Of a stretch of 64,000 nucleotides of DNA, positions 1 to 7,751 are shown piece by piece (position 1 is the stretch's first letter; every line of letters starts with the position of its first letter). Under the pieces are notes generated by a model that saw nothing but the letters and a program-made list of their open reading frames with translations, was not told the DNA's origin and did not search any database. Source of the DNA: Leptospira fletcheri (lineage in GTDB: Bacteria > Spirochaetota > Leptospiria > Leptospirales > Leptospiraceae); assembly GCF_004769195.1 (NCBI RefSeq), contig NZ_RQET01000004.1, positions 248,001-312,000 of the forward strand, read 5' to 3'. A program made the translations under genes and the position numbers.

Positions 1-642
1 ACCGAAAGTAGGGGAACGTCTCATACCGTAATAGGAAGTCAGATTGTAAGACGTCAGCGGTTCTCCGAACGGAAGGGCGTTCATGATTCCGTATCGGGAA
101 TCCAAAAAATCGTAAACGGAATCCGCAAGATTCCTGTTTTTTTCCATCGAGACTCTTACGGAACGATAGCCGTAAATTTCGGAGAGATAGGAACGCCCTA
201 ACATCAAATCCTTATCGGCTGTCTCCTCCGATTTCAGCTCCGTAAAGGCTATATTTTCGATATCGGATTCGTCGGGAAGTTTCAATAACTCTTCGGATTG
301 TCCGTCGACCAAAGAATGTATCTCCTGGAGATTTTCGGTTAAGTTAGTAAAATCATCCCGGATATCGTCCAGCTTCTCGCTATATTCTATATATTCGTCG
401 AAATATTTTCCGTATACCGACGCGAGAGCGTTGATTTGGATACGAGTATTATTATATTTTACTATACCTAAAACCGCGATACCCACTATGGAGAAGAGCA
501 GTCCGACCAAAAAGAAAATCGTAAAAATGGAAATCTGAAAATGAAACGATTTATCGAAACCGTGCGGGATCAAAAGGACGGTTAATCTTTGATGACCCTT
601 CTCCTTAACCTGGTCGATGCGTTTTTTAATCATCTTTTCCAT
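1..642 (-). CDS. M23 family metallopeptidase, N-terminal part (cut by window edge)
   Basis: The frame opens at an ATG at 642 and runs off the window at base 1, leaving 214 codons. A GAGGGG ribosome site lies 9 bases before this ATG; a second in-frame ATG at 633 is less well placed. Residues about 24-52 form one membrane anchor, followed by an acidic, coiled-coil-like stretch. The last visible residues, TSYYGMRRSPTFG, match the first beta strand of the LytM/M23 domain (the S-x-x-G-x-R-x-x-P pattern). The family cleaves peptidoglycan cross-bridges, or acts as a degenerate activator of other cell-wall enzymes. The catalytic His/Asp positions lie outside the window, so activity cannot be judged. 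Confidence 0.75.
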   Translation of the reverse strand, partial: MEKMIKKRIDQVKEKGHQRLTVLLIPHGFDKSFHFQISIFTIFFLVGLLFSIVGIAVLGIVKYNNTRIQINALASVYGKYFDEYIEYSEKLDDIRDDFTNLTENLQEIHSLVDGQSEELLKLPDESDIENIAFTELKSEETADKDLMLGRSYLSEIYGYRSVRVSMEKNRNLADSVYDFLDSRYGIMNALPFGEPLTSYNLTSYYGMRRSPTFG

Positions 643-688
643 GGCCGAAATCCCCTCGTAAGAAGGATTTCGGCTAGGAAAAATCGGG

Positions 689-2095
689 TCAAGTGGAAAC
701 TAGATCCAAATGGATTCCGTACTTCGGTCTTAATGTGACTAAAGGCTCCATGACTACGGGCTTTTCCGTATTCAGGCGGAATCGAAACGATTTCGCGATC
801 AAAGCCAAGACTAATACCGCCTCGGTTAAGGCAAAAACGTTACCTATACAGACCCTCGGACCTCCCCCGAAAGGCATATATGCGTTTTTAGGCCGCTCCT
901 TCAATTTTTCCTCCTCGAATCGATCCGGATCAAAAGAGTCGGGGTTTTCCCAAAACTCCGGATTTCGGTGCAAATTAAAGATGCAGATCGAAATATTCGT
1001 ACCTGGCGGAACATCGTATCCTCCAAGCCGATCCCAATCCATCGCCCTCCTCTCTATCACCCAAGCGGGAGGATAAAGCCTCAAGGTTTCGTCCACGACT
1101 CTTCGCGTATACGTAAGGTTTTGAATATCCTCTAAAGAAGGGGTTCGATCTCCTAAAACTCGAATCGATTCGGCACGAATTTTTTCGTACGCTTCCGGAT
1201 GCTGAGACAAAAGATAAAAGGCCCATGACAAAGCATTGGCGGTCGTTTCGTGCCCCGCAAGGAGAAGTGTGATGGCCTCGTCTCGAATCTGGATCTCGCT
1301 CATGCTTTCGCCTGTTTCTTCATCCTTCGCATCCAAAAGCATGGATATGATATCGTTGGAAGGTTTCGTCTTTCTTTCTTCGATCAATTCTTCCACGATC
1401 GAATGCATTTCCCGAATCGAATTTTTCAATTTGATATTTCCGGGAGTAGGCCAATGAATCGGTGCGGGAAATAGTTTCTTGATCCTCTTGGTAGTCAGCT
1501 CTAAAGCGATCGTCAAAGCGGCTTCGATCCGACCGGAATAAGAGGTAACTTCCGTTTTAAAAAGAGTTCTTCCTACGATCGCAAAAGTCAAATGCATCAT
1601 TTCTTTGGAGACATCCAATGAAGGTCTCGATTTCCAATCGTCGATCATCCGATTCGTTTCTTCCGCCATCACTTCTACGAATTCCGAAATTCTTTGGCGA
1701 TGAAACGAGGGTTGGATCAGTTTCCGTTGTTTTTTCCAGAATTCCCCTTCGCTGTTCAATAACCCTCTTCCGAGGATTCTGCCCAACTCCCTATAAAACA
1801 CACCCTTATGATAGTTTTGGTTGTTCTCCTGCAAAACCCGTCTTATATCCTCGGGTTGAGTGATCAAATGGATCGCGATTTGTCTGATTCCGAATCTTAC
1901 GGTTTTGCCGTATTTTTCGTGTAACATCCTAAAAAAGCCGATCGTATCCCGGCTTAAGAAAGGCAGATAACGTAATGCGGGAATCCCGAAAGTTCCCGGA
2001 GGAAGGTGTACCCTTTTTTCCGGACCTGTTTCCTGTAAAGAAAGCACTGGATAAAACTCCCCGTCCGAATTCGGACGTTTTCTCGAATTTGTCAC
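689..2095 (-). CDS. Cytochrome P450
   Basis: This 468-residue protein has all P450 hallmarks: the I-helix oxygen-activating motif AGHETT at 280-285, the K-helix ExxR as ETLR at 336-339, and the heme loop FGGGPRVCIG at 409-418 with the thiolate ligand Cys416. Its length is normal for a soluble bacterial P450, and no N-terminal membrane anchor is obvious. It should be a heme-thiolate monooxygenase acting on a hydrophobic substrate; residue patterns resemble the CYP102/CYP4-like fatty-acid branch, but the substrate cannot be told. No ferredoxin or reductase gene is adjacent, so electrons must come from a partner encoded elsewhere. Confidence 0.93.
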   Translation of the reverse strand: MTNSRKRPNSDGEFYPVLSLQETGPEKRVHLPPGTFGIPALRYLPFLSRDTIGFFRMLHEKYGKTVRFGIRQIAIHLITQPEDIRRVLQENNQNYHKGVFYRELGRILGRGLLNSEGEFWKKQRKLIQPSFHRQRISEFVEVMAEETNRMIDDWKSRPSLDVSKEMMHLTFAIVGRTLFKTEVTSYSGRIEAALTIALELTTKRIKKLFPAPIHWPTPGNIKLKNSIREMHSIVEELIEERKTKPSNDIISMLLDAKDEETGESMSEIQIRDEAITLLLAGHETTANALSWAFYLLSQHPEAYEKIRAESIRVLGDRTPSLEDIQNLTYTRRVVDETLRLYPPAWVIERRAMDWDRLGGYDVPPGTNISICIFNLHRNPEFWENPDSFDPDRFEEEKLKERPKNAYMPFGGGPRVCIGNVFALTEAVLVLALIAKSFRFRLNTEKPVVMEPLVTLRPKYGIHLDLVST

Positions 2096-2181
2096 CCAAC
2101 CAATCCGAGCTTAAAGAGTCTATAGCGGCAGATGAAAGTTCAAACCTGCCTTTTCTCGAAGAGAAAAAGCTCCGACCGAAC

Positions 2182-2562
2182 TTATCTTTGTTCGAAGGAA
2201 GTTTCTATCAGCGTATCCACATCCGTAAGACGAGAATTCGGTAATTGTTGGTCTTGGAATTCTTCGTTCCCTAAATCCGGAGTCTGCATGCTAGTCTCGG
2301 CATCTTCATAGGTTCCTTCGATTTGTTCTTCCACCCAAACCTGCCAATTCGTTTGGCTGGGCTCCCCCGCGGGACGGACCAAAATGGAAGAAACCGCAAT
2401 TACACCTACGGTAAAGCCGCTCATTGTAATCGCTGCAATCCATCGGATTCTGGACGTTCTCCTTTTCTGGAAAACCAAGCCGGACATTTGATCGTTCCAG
2501 CTTTGGCTTTCCAGGCGGCGAGCAATCTCGTCTTCGAGTCGAACTTTATCTTTTTCGTCCAT
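2182..2562 (-). CDS. Putative membrane anti-sigma factor (CnrY-like position)
   Basis: A 126-residue protein with a charged cytoplasmic N-terminus (about 1-40), one transmembrane helix (about 41-63) and a short acidic C-terminal tail. It starts 25 bp after the stop of the ECF sigma factor gene and reads the same way. Small single-pass proteins in this position usually bind and hold the sigma factor at the membrane. I see no conserved zinc-binding HxxxCxxC motif, so it is not a ZAS-type anti-sigma factor. The role is inferred from topology and neighbours, not from sequence similarity. Confidence 0.6.
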   Translation of the reverse strand: MDEKDKVRLEDEIARRLESQSWNDQMSGLVFQKRRTSRIRWIAAITMSGFTVGVIAVSSILVRPAGEPSQTNWQVWVEEQIEGTYEDAETSMQTPDLGNEEFQDQQLPNSRLTDVDTLIETSFEQR

Positions 2563-2587
2563 CGCTCTTATGAATCGCTCCTATTCT

Positions 2588-3100
2588 CTAGCTTTCCTGA
2601 AAAAAAAGTTTTTTCAGCATCTGCTTTCCGCGGAAGGATCTGGATTTTACCGTTCCTTCCGGGATACCGAGTTTTTGGGCGATTTGTTGTTCTTTATATC
2701 CTTCCGAAACCAAGGCAAGGACCGATTTGTATTTCCAAGGAAGGTTGGAAATCAGATCCTTCAATTCCAATTCGGCACCGGTTTCATCGAATTCCTCTTT
2801 AGGATTCAGTATGGAATCCAGGACGACTTTCTCTTTCAGCCTAGAAGCTAGATTCGCCTGGCGAGTCCTCTTTTGGTTCATGCGCAAGGATTCGTTGCGC
2901 GCGATCGTATATAACCAGGTGCTATGCGAAGATTCCCCCCTGAACTTGTTGGCCGCCAAACTTTTGTAGGCGCGGATATACGTTTCTTGGGCGACGTCGT
3001 CTATCGAATCGTAAAACTCCTCGTACAGGTTTTTCTTTATTGCGGAGAGCACGATGTGCTTTGTCGAATCGATAAGAAGGGCAAATTCTTTTTGTTCCAT
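2588..3100 (-). CDS. ECF-subfamily RNA polymerase sigma factor
   Basis: A 170-residue protein starting at the ATG at 3100, which has a GAGGAAA ribosome site 6 bases upstream; the open frame extends 30 codons further, but that part overlaps the preceding gene and has no sigma-like content. Region 2 is seen as DDVAQETYIRAYKSL, with the polymerase-binding and -10-recognition helices, and region 4 as the helix-turn-helix GIPEGTVKSRSFRGKQML near the C-terminus. Region 3 is absent, as in all ECF sigmas. It lies between a periplasmic metal-sensor-like protein (upstream) and a membrane protein (downstream), which suggests control by an envelope signal. Confidence 0.9.
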   Translation of the reverse strand: MEQKEFALLIDSTKHIVLSAIKKNLYEEFYDSIDDVAQETYIRAYKSLAANKFRGESSHSTWLYTIARNESLRMNQKRTRQANLASRLKEKVVLDSILNPKEEFDETGAELELKDLISNLPWKYKSVLALVSEGYKEQQIAQKLGIPEGTVKSRSFRGKQMLKKLFFQES

Positions 3101-3111
3101 GGTTTTTTTCC

Positions 3112-3696
3112 TCAGTGAAGGAACCCCGGTAGGGGCAATACAATTCTTTCGGGAACGAATAAGTTCAGGGGGAACCCGGGAGCTTCCCAATGCTCTTCGG
3201 GCAGGGCCAAGGACTCCTTTTCCTTCCCCCGCTTTCTCTGCTCTGAGGTTAACACCCTTTCGATCGCGAGCCGATGAGCGATCTGGTTCATCCGTATTTC
3301 GGACGTGTATTTCCCGATCGATTGTATAAGAACCCGAATCTTGGTTAGATCGGGGTTTTCCTCCATCAACAGGAGCTCCAGCTCAACCTGCTGCGGAGAG
3401 AGCAAACGGAGCCATTTTTCATGCTCCTTCTTATATTTACGGTTTATTCTCGCTATTTGTTCGAGCTGAGGCTCGGTAAGAGTATAACGATTTCTTAAGG
3501 ATTCTATATCTCCGAAGACGAATCCTGCGGCCCTTTCTTGTCGGAAAGTAGAACCGGTACGAGTGGAATTCGAAAAATTGACGGACTTGGTTTTTACGAA
3601 TTCTTCCGCGAAGACTTCGAAAGGAAAAATCAGGCTTACAGATATGAAGAGAGCCAGCATCCAATTTAGGTACCGCTTGTATTCGATTCCAACCAT
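3112..3696 (-). CDS. Exported heavy-metal-resistance/CnrX-Spy-like protein
   Basis: From the ATG at 3696 the product is 194 residues with a textbook signal peptide (basic start, hydrophobic core MLALFISVSLIFPF, cleavage after VFA). The frame opens 35 codons earlier at 3801, but that start would bury the signal peptide. The mature part is helical, with LTEPQLEQIARINRKY and a second LTSEQRKR near the C-terminus, the paired LTxxQ pattern of the Metal_resist / Spy-CpxP families. In CnrX/ZraP-type systems such a protein senses metal or unfolded protein in the periplasm. It ends 11 bp before the sigma factor gene, so the three genes look like one operon. No His-rich metal site is evident, and the signal is unknown. 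Confidence 0.68.
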   Translation of the reverse strand: MVGIEYKRYLNWMLALFISVSLIFPFEVFAEEFVKTKSVNFSNSTRTGSTFRQERAAGFVFGDIESLRNRYTLTEPQLEQIARINRKYKKEHEKWLRLLSPQQVELELLLMEENPDLTKIRVLIQSIGKYTSEIRMNQIAHRLAIERVLTSEQRKRGKEKESLALPEEHWEAPGFPLNLFVPERIVLPLPGFLH

Positions 3697-3870
3697 GATT
3701 TTCTCTAAATAAGACCCCATGCTGCTTCCGGCGTTTCCTAAGATCGACCGTAAAATCTCTATTTTCGAAAAAAACGCAACACGAAGTCGGTAGGAGAACA
3801 TAATTCCGCTTTTTGGGAGTTTGTTCGGAAAAATTCTTTTCCACTTCGTTTATTAGACTTCCATTCGCAT

Positions 3871-4596
3871 ATGGGCAATTCCCTTCCTTCTAAATCTCCG
3901 CCTCCGATCTCCACTCGCTTCCAGAGGGAACAAAAGCGACTGTTTGTCATTTTTTCCCTGGTATTGTGCTTCGGAATTCCCGCGTCCATTGACCTCTCCA
4001 TAGAGCGGGAATATGTCCTTAGGACAAATCATGCCGGTAATTACAGATCCTTGCGACCAGCTACGGTTGCCATCGTTCCGGGCGCCTCCGTCTATAAAAA
4101 CGCTCCTTCCCCGGTGCTGAAAGACCGATTGGATTGTGCTGTGGAATTGTACAGGCAGGGAAAAGTCCGTAAGATCCTTTTGTCCGGAGATAACGGATCG
4201 AGCTATTACAACGAAGTCAAACCTATGCTTCTATACGTCTTGGAAAGAAAAGTGAACGAAAGAGACGTGTTCGTGGACCACGCAGGTTTCCGAACCTTGG
4301 ATACTTTGGTTCGTGCAAAGCAAATCTTTCAGGTAAAAGACGCAATCTTTGTCAGTCAGAAATTCCACCAACCTAGGGCGGCTTTTATCGCAAAAAAGAT
4401 CGGCCTGGAATTGCAATCCTACGAATCGGATCGTCGACCTTACGTTAGCGGACCGTTCAGCCGAGTTCGCGAATTCTTTGCTAGAACTCTTGCTTGGGTC
4501 GATATGAATTTGGCAAACACTGCGCCGAAATATCTCGGGAATCCCTATCCGATAGAAGGAAGCGGCATCAAAACTTGGAAAGGTTCCGTCCTTTAA
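3871..4596 (+). CDS. SanA/YdcF-like DUF218 protein
   Basis: A 241-residue protein with one N-terminal transmembrane helix (about 24-42). The DUF218 core is visible as VPGASVYKNAPSP, then RLDCAVELYRQGKVRKILLSGDNG and a C-terminal FVSQKFHQPRA segment. E. coli SanA, of similar size and layout, is an inner-membrane protein whose loss makes the envelope leaky to vancomycin; its biochemical activity is unsettled. The gene diverges from the sigma operon and its stop codon overlaps that of the convergent epimerase gene. Confidence 0.85.
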   Translation: MGNSLPSKSPPPISTRFQREQKRLFVIFSLVLCFGIPASIDLSIEREYVLRTNHAGNYRSLRPATVAIVPGASVYKNAPSPVLKDRLDCAVELYRQGKVRKILLSGDNGSSYYNEVKPMLLYVLERKVNERDVFVDHAGFRTLDTLVRAKQIFQVKDAIFVSQKFHQPRAAFIAKKIGLELQSYESDRRPYVSGPFSRVREFFARTLAWVDMNLANTAPKYLGNPYPIEGSGIKTWKGSVL

Positions 4597-5555
4597 GATA
4601 AGGAAAAATCATTGTCGCGCATGTGCTCGTAGATTTCCCGAACGGCATCCTTCACCGAAATCTTAGGCTTCCAGCCCAAATCTCTCAACTTGGAGTTATC
4701 TCCTTTAGAACGAAGCATTTCTGCAGGACGAATTCGAGCCGGATCGACTTCGGGACGGATCGCTTCTCCAGTAAACTCGATCAGCCAATGCAGAATCTCG
4801 GAAATCTTAGTCTCATTTCCGGAACAGATATTATAGATCTCTCCCGACTTTCCTTTTTCCGACAAAAGAACATATGCGGAAACCACGTCTTGGACATGCA
4901 GAAAATCCCGGGTCGGATTCAGATCCCCGACCATGATTTTTTTCGGCGAACCTTTGGAGGTCTGAGACATAGATTGCACTTCTAAAATCTGCCTACAGAA
5001 ATTCGGAACGACGAATTTCGGATTCTGGCCTATCCCGATATGATTGAAGGGCCTCGCGACTATGGTCTCTAGGGATTCGATGCTTCTGGAATATTGTAGG
5101 CAATAGGTTTCGGCTGCGACTTTCGAGGAAGAATACGGATTGAGAGGAACCGGAATCGCATTCTCGGAAACCGGAAGATTTTCCGGCTTTAAATTTCCGT
5201 ACACGTCCGCGGAGGAAACGTACAAAAACCGAACCTTACGTCCGGATTTTCCGAGTGACTCGAGTAAATTCAGGGTTCCGCCGACGTTAATCTCCAATGT
5301 TTCCATCGGGTCTTCGATCGCTTTTGGAACGAATGCTTGGCCCGCCAGGTGAAAAACGACATCGGGAACAAAATCATCCAATAATCTAGCAAGATTTGGG
5401 GAATCCCGTAGGTCACAGGTACGAAAAGCAAAGGACAAAGTCCTACTCTGCTCCCGAAGGCCTAAACCCAGAACCTCGTATCCGGGACGTTTCAGGAGCT
5501 CGCGGACAAGATATGTCCCTACAAATCCTTCTGCACCGGTTACCAGACATTTCAT
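4593..5555 (-). CDS. rmd: GDP-4-keto-6-deoxymannose reductase-like SDR (Rmd/Gmd family)
   Basis: A 320-residue extended short-chain dehydrogenase. The ATG at 5555 puts the NAD(P)-binding GxxGFVG motif (TGAEGFVGTYL) at the very N-terminus, as in the family. The catalytic Ser is in YVSSADVYG and the YxxxK is PYSSSK. The stretch FNHIGIGQ, and the C-terminal PARIRPAEM before the last helix, fit the GDP-mannose dehydratase / GDP-6-deoxy-lyxo-hexulose reductase group that makes GDP-D-rhamnose. It faces away from a glycosyltransferase cluster, which supports a role in surface sugar synthesis. The exact sugar product is uncertain, because UDP-sugar epimerases share the fold. Confidence 0.72.
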   Translation of the reverse strand: MKCLVTGAEGFVGTYLVRELLKRPGYEVLGLGLREQSRTLSFAFRTCDLRDSPNLARLLDDFVPDVVFHLAGQAFVPKAIEDPMETLEINVGGTLNLLESLGKSGRKVRFLYVSSADVYGNLKPENLPVSENAIPVPLNPYSSSKVAAETYCLQYSRSIESLETIVARPFNHIGIGQNPKFVVPNFCRQILEVQSMSQTSKGSPKKIMVGDLNPTRDFLHVQDVVSAYVLLSEKGKSGEIYNICSGNETKISEILHWLIEFTGEAIRPEVDPARIRPAEMLRSKGDNSKLRDLGWKPKISVKDAVREIYEHMRDNDFSLS

Positions 5556-5641
5556 GGAACGAAAGATCGGCAAAAACCGAACAAAAATACGATTGTTTTG
5601 TCCACAGAGAAAAAAACAATCGAATAAAAGTCCCGGGCCTT

Positions 5642-6646
5642 ATGGAAGAACGATCCCCCGACATCATCGAAATTAAAGACGCTGCCGTGAACGTTCGGGA
5701 GCTGATGGAAGAAATCGAATCCCGTCTAGCCAGGCGTCCTGTTACTAAAGAGGAATTGGAAAAACTCTCCCGTTGGAAGTTTTCTCCCGAATCCCCGGAG
5801 GGATATCGAGAGTTCGATGCCGCGGAAACAGCCCATCTTTTCGAGAAAGGGATCGCTCCTCCGAAATTTACGAATCCTAAGTTTCGATTCATTCGCGGGC
5901 CTTTGCGCTGGATCTTCATCAGCATGGTGGAGTTCTACGCGTTTTTGGACAAGAAACTCGCAGAGAATAGAACCCGCGCATTTTACAGCGTATTAAACGA
6001 ACTGATTCTCCTAAGAGGGGATCATGAAAAACTGAAGCGGAAGTTCGAACGTTTTTATAACGAATTTGTTGAATTGAATTATTCCCTACGCAGGGAAATA
6101 AAACCGGAGTTTCTCTGGTCCAGTGAATTCCTGTACGAAGAAGAAACGCTGGAAGAGAGCGAAAAACTTCTCGTTTCCATGATCACTCCGGCAGATTCCG
6201 TATTAGTATTGAATCCTGAATGGGGGAAGTTCCTAAAACATCTCCTAAAAGCGCAGATCGAGTTTCGCTGCGTTTCTTGGAATACGAACCAGTACGAATT
6301 TATAAAGGAACAAATCTACAACTCCGCGGAAAATCTTTCTTTCGATGAGTTGCTTCCTCAGCCTCCTCTTCCTTCAAAAATCGTGATGCCTTCGAATCTT
6401 TGTCTCCTGCCGAATTGGGTCTTAGAAAAATTGTTCCGAAATCTTGCCCAAAAATCCGCTCCCGGGACGGAACTTCTCTTCCGATATTCCAATTTTTCCA
6501 ACCGGTTCGCTTCGCCGTTTCAACCGGTTTTACTGACTCAGATAGGAGAATCGTCCCTAAGAGAATTTCTCCGCAAGTTAGGATTTAAAAACGTAGCAGA
6601 GACGAAAGTCGGCGACGGATTTGCCGTAGTCAGCTTTAGAAAATGA
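5642..6646 (+). CDS. Hypothetical protein with degenerate methyltransferase-like fold
   Basis: From the ATG at 5642 the product is 334 residues. An in-frame extension reaches back to 5396 but lies over the divergent epimerase gene and is rejected. The N-terminal half is helical and highly charged. Around residue 190 the run SVLVLNPEWGKFLKHLL sits where SAM-binding motif I (VLDxGxGxG) would be, with the glycines missing; later segments (KIVMPSNLCLLPNWVLEKLFRNL) look like motifs IV-V. I infer a class I methyltransferase fold that may not bind SAM. Its stop overlaps the next glycosyltransferase start by 4 bases (ATGA), so it is translated with the glycan genes. Confidence 0.5.
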   Translation: MEERSPDIIEIKDAAVNVRELMEEIESRLARRPVTKEELEKLSRWKFSPESPEGYREFDAAETAHLFEKGIAPPKFTNPKFRFIRGPLRWIFISMVEFYAFLDKKLAENRTRAFYSVLNELILLRGDHEKLKRKFERFYNEFVELNYSLRREIKPEFLWSSEFLYEEETLEESEKLLVSMITPADSVLVLNPEWGKFLKHLLKAQIEFRCVSWNTNQYEFIKEQIYNSAENLSFDELLPQPPLPSKIVMPSNLCLLPNWVLEKLFRNLAQKSAPGTELLFRYSNFSNRFASPFQPVLLTQIGESSLREFLRKLGFKNVAETKVGDGFAVVSFRK

Positions 6647-7749
6647 AGGTATACCAACATATCACCGAATTCCGCGATCGGGACGGGATCGGAAACGATA
6701 TAAAAGGAATACGATCCGCATTGGAATCGATCCGAATTCCCTCGGAAATCGTATGCTTGGCGGACCTGAGCTCAGGAGAACTACCTGTTCAAAATTTTTA
6801 TAATATAGATTGGGTCGGCATCCCGGGTAACGATCAAGTCCACATTCTCCAATACGGAGGCCCGGGATATCCGCTGGACGATTTTCTTGCGTTGCGCGGA
6901 AGAAAATTCATCCGATTTCAAAACGTTACTCCTCCGGCTTTTTTCCAGCCTTTTTTGGAAGAGGATATGTTCCAACTCTTCTCGTTGGAATTTAAAAAAT
7001 CCGTTATAGAATTGCACAAGATGAAGCGTTACGTGCAGGCGTTTCTTCCGAGTTCGAAATTCAGCGCTTCCAATCTGGAAGATCTGAATATAACGCATTC
7101 GAAAGTTTTACCGATAGTCAGGAAATACGTTTGGTCGGAAAGAAATCGTCGAAAAAAAAACGGTCATACTCTGGGTTTTGTCGGAAGATTGATCCCCAAC
7201 AAAAAAATCGAGGACTTGCTTCTATTAGTCTATTTCCTGAAGCGAATCAACAATAAATATAGAATCCTAGTATGCGGATCTGTCCCTACCTACTTCGAGG
7301 AGTACTTCGCTAAACTGAAAAAAATGGCTTGGGATTTAGGTCTGGGGGAAAACCTGCAATTCAGAATGGGGCCGACCGACCATGAAATGGATCGCTTTTG
7401 GGACGAAATGGACGCATACGTTAGCATGAGCGAACACGAAGGATTCGGAATCCCGTTGGTGGAAGCTTTGAGCAAAGACTTGCCCGTCTTCGCATATTCC
7501 TGCACGGCTGTCCCCGAAACCCTTCGCGGCGCCGGATTCCTGTTTAATAATAAGGACTTAAACGGTCTGAGAAAATTGGCCGAGTGGATCCACCTGATCC
7601 TCCAAACCGAAGGTTCCGGAAAACCTTTGACCGGAGAAGAAGCATCGGTTAAGCGAAGAGAAGTTGTGGAGGAATACAATTCTATTCCCTTTGAACGTTT
7701 TTTTAAACAACTTTTGACGATTCGGGAAACGGCTTCCTCCGCTTATTAA
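6643..7749 (+). CDS. GT4-family glycosyltransferase (first of three)
   Basis: A 368-residue GT-B enzyme. The acceptor half contains RFQNVTPPAFFQPF; the nucleotide-sugar half starts at GFVGRLIPNKKIEDLL and carries the GT4 donor-site signature SEHEGFGIPLVEAL (the E-x7-E motif). It has no signal peptide or membrane helix, so it should act at the cytoplasmic face on a lipid-linked glycan. It is translationally coupled to the gene before it and is clearly similar to the next one (same NVTPP and SEHEGF motifs), suggesting a tandem duplication. With an Rmd-like gene nearby, a GDP-mannose or GDP-rhamnose donor is plausible but unproven. Confidence 0.9.
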   Translation: MKVYQHITEFRDRDGIGNDIKGIRSALESIRIPSEIVCLADLSSGELPVQNFYNIDWVGIPGNDQVHILQYGGPGYPLDDFLALRGRKFIRFQNVTPPAFFQPFLEEDMFQLFSLEFKKSVIELHKMKRYVQAFLPSSKFSASNLEDLNITHSKVLPIVRKYVWSERNRRKKNGHTLGFVGRLIPNKKIEDLLLLVYFLKRINNKYRILVCGSVPTYFEEYFAKLKKMAWDLGLGENLQFRMGPTDHEMDRFWDEMDAYVSMSEHEGFGIPLVEALSKDLPVFAYSCTAVPETLRGAGFLFNNKDLNGLRKLAEWIHLILQTEGSGKPLTGEEASVKRREVVEEYNSIPFERFFKQLLTIRETASSAY

Positions 7750-7751
7750 GA

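Noticed and set aside
693..1076. Open frame of 127 codons opposite the P450 gene
   Set aside because: It lies wholly on the reverse of a gene with all P450 motifs and has no ribosome site or family resemblance.
5396..5641. N-terminal extension of the methyltransferase-like gene
   Set aside because: The extra 82 codons lie over the start of the divergent epimerase gene and encode Arg/Ser-rich shadow sequence; the ATG at 5642 is preferred.
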